Positions 57,069 to 64,000 of a stretch of 64,000 bases of DNA are shown one piece after another. Numbering within the stretch: position 1 is the stretch's first letter; each line of letters begins with the position of its first letter. A program made the translations under genes and the position numbers. The notes under the pieces are model-generated. The model saw only the letters and a list, made by a program, of their open reading frames with translations. It did not search any database and was not told the DNA's origin. The DNA lies in contig JBNJGB010000026.1 in the NCBI GenBank assembly GCA_051747385.1, forward strand, positions 34,032 to 98,031. Reading direction: 5' to 3'. The stretch is from JBNJGB01 sp051747385. GTDB taxonomy: Bacteria > Myxococcota_A > UBA9042 > PHBI01 > JACKFB01.

Positions 57069-57097
57069 TTGACGGCACCCCGGCCCTGCGATAGCCA
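57069..57097 (+). promoter_or_regulatory. Predicted promoter giving a leaderless transcript for the methionine gene
   Basis: TTGACG (57069-57074) and TAGCCA (57092-57097) are 17 bases apart. Transcription would start at about 57104-57106, at or within two bases of the ATG at 57106. No ribosome site precedes that ATG. Confidence 0.45.
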
Positions 57098-57105
57098 CCG
57101 CTCTC

Positions 57106-58983
<1,878 letters not shown>

Positions 58984-58989
58984 GCCAAG

Positions 58990-59859
58990 TCAGTCCACGA
59001 GGTCGTGGATGGCCTCGAGCTGCTCCACGGCCCGGTCCGGGTGCAGGTTCGACAGGTAGACCTTGTCGATCCCGATGTCCCGCAGGGCGAGGATGGTGCG
59101 GGCGCAGACCTCCGGGGCGGACAGGCCCTCCTCTCCGAACTCCCGCTTCAACCCCTCGACCGGGACGCGGAAGAAGCTCGACAGCCGCTCCAGGGTCTTC
59201 GGGTTGGCGCTCCGGTAGTAGAAGACGCCGGCCACGATGGGAACCGTGACGCCGCGGCGGCGGGCCTCCTCCACGAAGCGCTCCATGGGCGCGAGGTCGT
59301 GGTGGCTCACGAGCTGGGTGAGCACGAAGTCCGCGGTGAAGTGCTCGTCGAGGACGAAGCCCACCTGCTCGGCCGCGTCGCGATAGGGGTTCGCCCAGCC
59401 GCCCAGGGGCAGCTCCGGGAAGCGCTCCCGGATGCGCATCCGGAGCTCGTAGGCATGGTTCACGCAGCGGGGCGGCCCCACGTTCCGGTCTCCGCCCAGC
59501 ACGGTCAGCGCGGGACAGCCGGCGTCCACGGCGCGCGTGGCGTACCAGAGGCAGTACTCCATCGTGTGCTTCGCCGTCAGGAACGGGCAGACGCGACCGC
59601 GGGAGACGTCCTCCGCCTCCAGGTTGGTCACCAGGTGGTGGAGGTTCTCCTCCTCCCGGGCGCCGACGGCGCGATCGGTGATGAACAGGATCGTGTCCCG
59701 GGCCAGCATGCGGCGCACGGTGCCGTACATGCCCATCCACGAGTCCATACTCTGCTCGTCGCTCAGATCCGCCCGCGGCGGCCGAAGCTCGACGCCGAGC
59801 AGGGGCTCGTCGCTCCGCAGGCGCTCCACGAAGGCCGCACTGGCGCTGTTCTGCTCCAC
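58990..59859 (-). CDS. Methylenetetrahydrofolate reductase-like protein
   Basis: The 289-residue protein has a single reductase-type barrel. It starts at GTG with GGGAGAG upstream and has LLGVELRPPRADL near residue 19, ILFITDRAVGAREEEN near residue 50, LTVLGGDRNVG near residue 105, DFVLTQLVSHHDL near residue 178 and VPIVAGVFYYRSANPKTLERL near residue 208. The residue pattern fits the MetF superfamily but is divergent from the domain in the neighbouring fused protein. It may reduce methylene-THF with a different electron donor or act on another pterin. Length is close to E. coli MetF. Confidence 0.72.
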   Translation of the reverse strand: MEQNSASAAFVERLRSDEPLLGVELRPPRADLSDEQSMDSWMGMYGTVRRMLARDTILFITDRAVGAREEENLHHLVTNLEAEDVSRGRVCPFLTAKHTMEYCLWYATRAVDAGCPALTVLGGDRNVGPPRCVNHAYELRMRIRERFPELPLGGWANPYRDAAEQVGFVLDEHFTADFVLTQLVSHHDLAPMERFVEEARRRGVTVPIVAGVFYYRSANPKTLERLSSFFRVPVEGLKREFGEEGLSAPEVCARTILALRDIGIDKVYLSNLHPDRAVEQLEAIHDLVD

Positions 59860-59987
59860 ACGTCTCTCCCGATGGCGCCCGCCGCGCCGGGCCGATCCCG
59901 GCGTGCCCGGCGCGCCGCCCGGCTGGCGCGGGAGCATAGGGAACCCTCCGGGGGCCATCAAGCATGCGGGGTCGGGGGCGCACGAGG

Positions 59988-60020
59988 AGGCAAGGGCACG
60001 GGCAAGGGCAAAGGCAAGGG
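59988..60020 (-). repeat. 33-bp hexamer run, inverted copy
   Basis: It is the exact reverse complement of 14277-14309 and of 55259-55291 (GGGCAA and GGGCAC units). Unlike the copy in the mobile element it lacks terminal inverted repeats. Confidence 0.7.
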
Positions 60021-60041
60021 CCTCGCTTCGCTCGGGACCAG

Positions 60042-60057
60042 TTGCAACACGCTTGCA
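60042..60057. promoter_or_regulatory. Possible Fur/Zur-type double site TTGCAA-N5-TTGCA
   Basis: TTGCAACACGCTTGCA contains two copies of the self-palindromic word TTGCAA (second with one change) 11 bases apart. TTGCAG (60053-60058) with TAGCCT 17 bases later (60076-60081) could be a promoter, so a regulator bound here would block it. It lies 93 bases before the ZIP-permease gene. Confidence 0.35.
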
Positions 60058-60149
60058 GGTGGGGGCGGGAGGCGCTAGCCTGCGTTTCTCGCGAGACGTC
60101 GAGCGAAGCGCCGGGACGAATGGTGAGAAATGCAGGGTAGCTTCCGCCC

Positions 60150-61781
60150 GTGATCGTGCTCGGCGCCAGCCTCCTCGCCCTCCTGGTGGGTCCCGTCCTC
60201 GTCGGTGCCCTGGGGGGCGGACGGCGCAGCCTCGCGGCCGTCGACGGCTTCGTCCTCGTGGCCGTCATCGGCCTGGTGGTGCTCCACCTCCTGCCGCACA
60301 GCGTCGAGCTCGGCGGCTGGTGGGCCGTGGGCGCGGGCATCGCCGGCCTCTTCCTGCCCATGCTCGCCGAGCGCACCTTCGTGCCCGGCCGGCCGGCCAC
60401 CACCGGCCACCGGGTCGTGACCGCCGTCGCCCTGGTGGGCCTGGCCGTGCACGCCTTCCTCGACGGGGCGGCGCTGGCCACCCACGAGGTCGGGCACGCC
60501 CACGGCCACGACGGCGGGGACCTCCTGGTCGCGGGCGTGGTCCTCCACCGGCTGCCCATCGGCATCGCGGTCTGGGGCCTGGTCCGCCCGCACCGTGGCC
60601 GCGGCCCGGCTGCGGCGCTGCTGGCGTTCATCGCCGCCGCCACGGCCGCCGGGTTCGGCGTCGGCGGCGTCGGCATGACGGATCTCCCCCTCACCGCGCT
60701 GGCGGTGGTCCAGGCCCTGGTGGCCGGCTCCCTCGTCCACGTGGTCTTCGATCACCCCATCGGCGCGGAGCCCGGGGAGCGCTCGCCCTCACCCGTCGCC
60801 GGGTCGGTGGGCGCCGCCCTCGCCGTCGGCCTGTTGGCGGCACTCGGAGGATCGCACTCGGGCGGGGTGGAGCACACCGGCGGCCTGGAGGCCGTCCAGG
60901 CCCTTGCGATCCTCGTCCGGGTGAGCGCCCCCGCCCTCCTCGCAGCGGTCCTCGCAGCGTCCCTGTGGCGCGGGCTCGTGCCCACCGACCGGCGCCGCCC
61001 CCTCTGGGACACGCTGCTCGTCCCCCTGGCCTTCGCCCTCGCCCTCCTGGGCCCGGCGTTCGCCGCGGCCTGGCTCGTGACCATCGCGGCCCGGGCCCTT
61101 TTCGCCCGGCGCCTGCTCGGCTCGCTCCCCGGCCCCGCCACGCTCCTCGAGCCGCGGGAGCCCCCGGGCGCCGACGCCGAACCCTCCGGCCGCCGGGTCC
61201 TCGCGGCGCTCCGGGACCTCTTCGACGCAGCCGGGCCCTGGATCGCCGCCGGGATCCTGGTGGCCGCCGCCGGCGAGCAGCTCGTGGCGCCGGAGTGGCT
61301 CGGCACCTTCCCGCCCACCGTCACCATCCCCGCCCTCGCCCTGCTCGGCCTGCCGCTCCGCGTCGCGGCCCCCGGAGCCGTCCCGTTGATCGCGATCCTG
61401 GTCCACAAGGGCCTGTCTCCCGGCGCGGGCTTGGCGTTCCTCCTGACCTGCGGCCCCATGGGCCCTCCCCGTCACTCGCGCGTGGGCCTGCGCTTCGGCG
61501 TCGCCCTGCCGGTCCTGGCCACGGGCGTGGGCTTCGTCGCCGATCGGCTGCTTCCCGCGAGCCTCGCGCCGCCGCTCCACGGGATCGCCGAGACCGGGGC
61601 CGGCGCCCTGCAGATCGCCGCGACAGCGGGCCTCGGCCTGTTGTTCCTGGGGGCCCTCGTCCGCCTCGGCCCCCGCGCGCTCGTCGACGAGGTGCTGCCG
61701 GGCATCGCGCCTTCCCACGGTCCGCCGGGCGCCCACGCGCACGACCACGCTGACGCCCCGTCCCCCCTCCCGACGCCATGA
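60150..61781 (+). CDS. Fusion of a ZIP-type metal transporter and an ArsP-like permease
   Basis: The 543-residue membrane protein has about 14-15 helices. Residues 1-220 resemble ZIP transporters: VVLHLLPHSVEL near residue 46, HAFLDGAALATHEVGHAHGH near residue 108 with a His-rich loop, and VLHRLPIGIAVWGLV near residue 130. Residues about 250-500 resemble two-part permeases of the ArsP/DUF318 type (AAGPWIAAGILVAAAGEQL, GLPLRVAAPGAVPLIAILVHKGLSPGAGLAFLLTCGP, HGIAETGAGALQIAATAG). The tail is His-rich (HAHDHADAP). The start is GTG; ATGA coupling to the Fur-family gene suggests zinc or another divalent metal. Direction of transport is unproven. Confidence 0.7.
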   Translation: MIVLGASLLALLVGPVLVGALGGGRRSLAAVDGFVLVAVIGLVVLHLLPHSVELGGWWAVGAGIAGLFLPMLAERTFVPGRPATTGHRVVTAVALVGLAVHAFLDGAALATHEVGHAHGHDGGDLLVAGVVLHRLPIGIAVWGLVRPHRGRGPAAALLAFIAAATAAGFGVGGVGMTDLPLTALAVVQALVAGSLVHVVFDHPIGAEPGERSPSPVAGSVGAALAVGLLAALGGSHSGGVEHTGGLEAVQALAILVRVSAPALLAAVLAASLWRGLVPTDRRRPLWDTLLVPLAFALALLGPAFAAAWLVTIAARALFARRLLGSLPGPATLLEPREPPGADAEPSGRRVLAALRDLFDAAGPWIAAGILVAAAGEQLVAPEWLGTFPPTVTIPALALLGLPLRVAAPGAVPLIAILVHKGLSPGAGLAFLLTCGPMGPPRHSRVGLRFGVALPVLATGVGFVADRLLPASLAPPLHGIAETGAGALQIAATAGLGLLFLGALVRLGPRALVDEVLPGIAPSHGPPGAHAHDHADAPSPLPTP

Positions 61782-62197
61782 CCGACCCGAGCCCGCACCG
61801 GAAGGAGGCCCGCCGCCGCCTCCGCGAGGTCGGCCTCCGCTGCACGCGGCCCCGCCTGGACGTCCTGAGCCACCTCCTGGCCGGGGCGGAGCCCATGAGC
61901 CACGCGGACCTCTGGCGTCTCCTCCGGCGCGAGGGCTACGACCGGGCGACGGTCTACCGGAACCTCGTGGACATGACGGACGCCGGCCTGCTGCGCCGCT
62001 CGGACCTGGGCGACCACGTGTGGCGCTTCGAGATCCGCGGGGTCGAGCGACACGCCGCGGGGGGCCACGCCCACTTCCTGTGCGACGAGTGCGGGGCCGT
62101 GACCTGCCTGGACGATGCCGACCTCCAGGTGGATCGCCTGGTGGACGGCCTCGTGCGGGAGGTGGTCCTCAAGGGGACGTGCGGCCACTGCCGCTGA
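61778..62197 (+). CDS. Fur-family metal regulator (probably Zur)
   Basis: The 139-residue regulator has a winged-helix N-terminus (CTRPRLDVLSHLLAG, HADLWRLLRREGYDRATVYRNLVDMTDAGLLRR) and a dimerisation domain with HAHFLCDECGAVTCLDD and the C-terminal KGTCGHCR. The two CxxC pairs form the structural zinc site. The RATVYRNL recognition helix is typical of Fur/Zur. Its ATG overlaps the end of the transporter gene (ATGA), so it probably controls its own operon. Metal specificity (zinc rather than iron or peroxide) is inferred from the ZIP partner. Confidence 0.88.
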   Translation: MTDPSPHRKEARRRLREVGLRCTRPRLDVLSHLLAGAEPMSHADLWRLLRREGYDRATVYRNLVDMTDAGLLRRSDLGDHVWRFEIRGVERHAAGGHAHFLCDECGAVTCLDDADLQVDRLVDGLVREVVLKGTCGHCR

Positions 62198-62200
62198 GGA

Positions 62201-63424
62201 TCACTCGCCGCCGGGCGCCCGGAAGCGACCGAGAGCCCGGGGCGGGAGACCGGTCGCGTCGCAGGCCCCCAGGCAGGCGCTCGACTCCCCCCCGAGGCGG
62301 CAGACGCCCTGCGCGGACGCCGCGGCGTCCGTGGTCACGACGATCCCGTCGGCGGCCTCCAGGAGGTCCCCGATCGTCCACGGCTCCGTGGACTCGTAGC
62401 CCGGGACGACCTGGTCCGTGTCGGGATCCCAGCGGAACACCGCGTCCGGGGTGCCGTCCTCGCCGCCGTAGACGCCCACGACCACCCGCCCGTCGCCGTC
62501 GAAGACGACCGCCGGCGCCAGGGGCCGACCGAGCCGCGGATCCGTCGCCGCGAGGCGCGCCACCTCGGAACCCGACGGGTCCAGCACGATCACCGCCGAG
62601 GTGGACGCGTCGGCCTCGAAGTCCCGACCCGGCAGCCATCCCCCCGAGCAGGACACGGCGATGCGCTCGCCGCGCCGGGCCATCCGGCTGCAGTTGGCGA
62701 CGCCGGGGAGCGCCACGCGGTCCACGAGCGTCGACGGGCCCTCCTCGGGCGCCGTCACCCTGGCGATGGCGCCGTCCCGGAACTTGCTCCAGTCCCGGGA
62801 GGCGCGCACCAGCGTGATCCACAGCTGCTCGCCCACCTCCAGCATGCGATCGGGGCGCGCCGGGAAGCCGTCGGCCTCCGTCAGGGCCAGCGAGTCCAGG
62901 GGCACGCCGTCCGCCGACACCGTCAGCAGGTCGTCGCCCCGCGCGACGCCCTCCGCCGCCGGATCCGGGTTGGGGTTGTGGCGCGTCACCATCAGCCGCC
63001 CGCCGGGCCGGAGCAGGGCGTCGTGGGGGTTCGCGTCGAAGCCCGTGCGCACGTTCACCTGGCGCACGACGGCCCCGTCGGCCGGATCGACGAAGGTCAG
63101 CACGGCGTTCGGGAAGCGGTCGAGGAGCAGCAGGCTCCCGTCGGGCGGCGGCGTAGTGGGCAGGTCCACGTCGCCCCCCAGCGCGGTCTGGACCTTCGGG
63201 GACGCGCTGCCGGAGTGGAGGACCACGGGCGCCAGCACCTCCCGCGCGTCGGGGCCCAGGAGGGCGACGGCGGTCGAGGAGTAGTCGCTGCAGACGACCG
63301 CCACGCCGCCCGTGCCGCCCCCGGTGCCGGAGATCTCGGGCGCGCCCGCCGCGCCGTCGCACGCGGACGCGAGGAGAGCGAGGAGCGCAAGGGGCGCGAG
63401 CGTCGCGGGGAGACGTGCGCTCAC
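62201..63424 (-). CDS. Lipoprotein with probable beta-propeller fold
   Basis: The 407-residue product has a lipoprotein signal ending LLASACDG. The rest shows repeated blade-like segments: SLLLLDRFPNAVLTFVDPADG, DLLTVSADGVPLDSLAL, SAVIVLDPSGSEVARLAATD and RVVVGVYGGEDGTPDAVFRWDPDTDQVVPG. This is typical of secreted propeller proteins that store ordered values. Two late cysteines (VCRLGGESSACLGACDA) may form a disulphide. The start is GTG overlapping the stop of the preceding gene (63421-63424), so both form one operon. No catalytic residues are evident. Confidence 0.7.
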   Translation of the reverse strand: MSARLPATLAPLALLALLASACDGAAGAPEISGTGGGTGGVAVVCSDYSSTAVALLGPDAREVLAPVVLHSGSASPKVQTALGGDVDLPTTPPPDGSLLLLDRFPNAVLTFVDPADGAVVRQVNVRTGFDANPHDALLRPGGRLMVTRHNPNPDPAAEGVARGDDLLTVSADGVPLDSLALTEADGFPARPDRMLEVGEQLWITLVRASRDWSKFRDGAIARVTAPEEGPSTLVDRVALPGVANCSRMARRGERIAVSCSGGWLPGRDFEADASTSAVIVLDPSGSEVARLAATDPRLGRPLAPAVVFDGDGRVVVGVYGGEDGTPDAVFRWDPDTDQVVPGYESTEPWTIGDLLEAADGIVVTTDAAASAQGVCRLGGESSACLGACDATGLPPRALGRFRAPGGE

Positions 63425-64000
63425 GGGGTCTCCTCGGGGGCGAGGTGGCGGGCGTACACGCCGTCCACGTCGGGGCCGTCGGCCACCGGATCGTGGGGGA
63501 ACGGCGCGCCCGTGTCCGGGTTGGTCCGTGCCGTGGCCGCCACGAGGCGGACGTACACGAAGCCCTCGGTTCGGATCGCCTCGGCCTCCGGGTCGTCCGC
63601 CGGCAGATCGGCCAGGTCGAAGGGATCGCCGCCGGCGGCCGCCCGGTCGAACGGGTCCACGGGGTTGTCCTCCTCGTGGAGCAGCACGGGTTCGATCCCT
63701 GCGAAGCCACGCCAGGCGCCGGGTTCGGGGACGTACGCCGTCTCGTCGGCGGCGACGTAGTCGTGCGGGAAGGCGACCCAGGCTGCGCCGTCGCGGGAGA
63801 CCTCCACGACGACCGGGTCCATGAAGCGTTCGTCCCCGCCGTATTCGAAGGCGTTCTCGAAGACGACGAGGTCCGCCCCGGGGCCGTCCGTCACCCGCGC
63901 GCCCGCCCAGCGGAGCACGAGCACGCCGTCGTCCTCGTCCCGGCCCAGGGAGTACACGTCCCTCCCGCCCGCCGTCGCGCCGCCGCCGCGCACGCCGTTG
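63421..64000 (-). CDS. LIC_13355-family lipoprotein (5' end outside window)
   Basis: The frame is open to the right edge, leaving about 193 residues of a larger protein. It matches the family known from Leptospira LIC_13355: GVRGGG followed by DVYSLG, LVVFENAFEY, FMDPVVVEVSRDGAAW, AGGDPFDLADLP, EGFVYVRLVAATARTNPDTG and DGPDVDGVYARHL at the end. Members are surface or secreted lipoproteins of unknown function. It is upstream of and overlaps the propeller lipoprotein gene by four bases. The signal peptide and first domain are beyond the window. Confidence 0.75.
   Translation of the reverse strand, partial: NGVRGGGATAGGRDVYSLGRDEDDGVLVLRWAGARVTDGPGADLVVFENAFEYGGDERFMDPVVVEVSRDGAAWVAFPHDYVAADETAYVPEPGAWRGFAGIEPVLLHEEDNPVDPFDRAAAGGDPFDLADLPADDPEAEAIRTEGFVYVRLVAATARTNPDTGAPFPHDPVADGPDVDGVYARHLAPEETP

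Larger units (their letters stand above)
59860..60149. other. Divergent upstream region of the ZIP-permease gene
   Basis: No gene is seen in these 290 bases. They hold the third hexamer run (59988-60020, reverse of 14277-14309) and the TTGCAA-type double site at 60042-60057. Confidence 0.5.

Overview
The window is about 64 kb of very GC-rich DNA, densely packed with genes on both strands. Its overall look points to a Gram-negative bacterium of the former Deltaproteobacteria, most likely an uncultured Myxococcota. Evidence is the rpmF-rpiB-nrdR-ribD-ribE-ribH-nusB block, a DUF507 protein, a SufT-type protein, and many large secreted lipoproteins with MopE-type 'DxCDGxxDE' repeats, thrombospondin-3 calcium repeats, kelch repeats and an IgGFc-binding domain. 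No rRNA, tRNA, CRISPR array, phage or full insertion sequence was seen. The species is not determinable by eye.

Layout. 1-8.3 kb: end of a cyclophilin gene, an unrecognised gene, then a long plus-strand housekeeping operon (yceD, rpmF, rpiB, nrdR, ribD, ribE, a lipoprotein, ribH, nusB, an M17-N-terminal-like gene). The lipoprotein sits where ribBA is usually found. 8.3-14.4 kb: a 1,277-residue MopE/kelch lipoprotein, an isolated secretin-N-like protein, and a PaaZ/BoxD-type aldehyde dehydrogenase. 14.2-21.5 kb: a small transposable element, a sensor kinase, a trpB-truncated haemoglobin-DOMON cluster, a long-chain acyl-CoA synthetase and a voltage-sensor-only membrane protein. 21.7-23.7 kb: an arsR-acr3-arsC arsenic operon. 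23.8-28.3 kb: three lipoproteins. 28.6-30.4 kb: a second copy of the small element, DUF507, and an HMG-CoA-lyase-like enzyme.

31.2-36.4 kb: a five-gene minus-strand operon in which every junction overlaps (acetyl-CoA synthetase, E1-alpha, E1-beta, E2, acyl carrier protein). Divergent from it, 36.7-39.8 kb, lies an RND/MMPL exporter paired with an MlaC-type lipid-binding protein. 39.9-46.8 kb: M18 aminopeptidase, lytic-transglycosylase-like protein, GH106-like lipoprotein, membrane protein and dodecin. 46.9-55.2 kb: response-regulator genes, a VanY-type peptidase lipoprotein, a short-chain dehydrogenase/acyltransferase/epimerase operon, and a cysteine-repeat protein. 55.5-62.2 kb: SufT, PIG-L deacetylase, a fused homocysteine methyltransferase/MTHFR with a convergent second MTHFR, and a ZIP-permease fusion coupled to a Fur/Zur regulator. 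The window ends in two surface lipoprotein genes, the last one running off the edge.

The most notable observations are: two 163-bp transposable elements, each bounded by its own perfect 10-bp target duplication; the ACP coupled to the 2-oxoacid dehydrogenase operon; the lipoprotein replacing ribBA; the ZIP-permease fusion; and a shared 3'-end element following two unrelated genes. Functions below are assigned by eye from motifs; no database search was possible.
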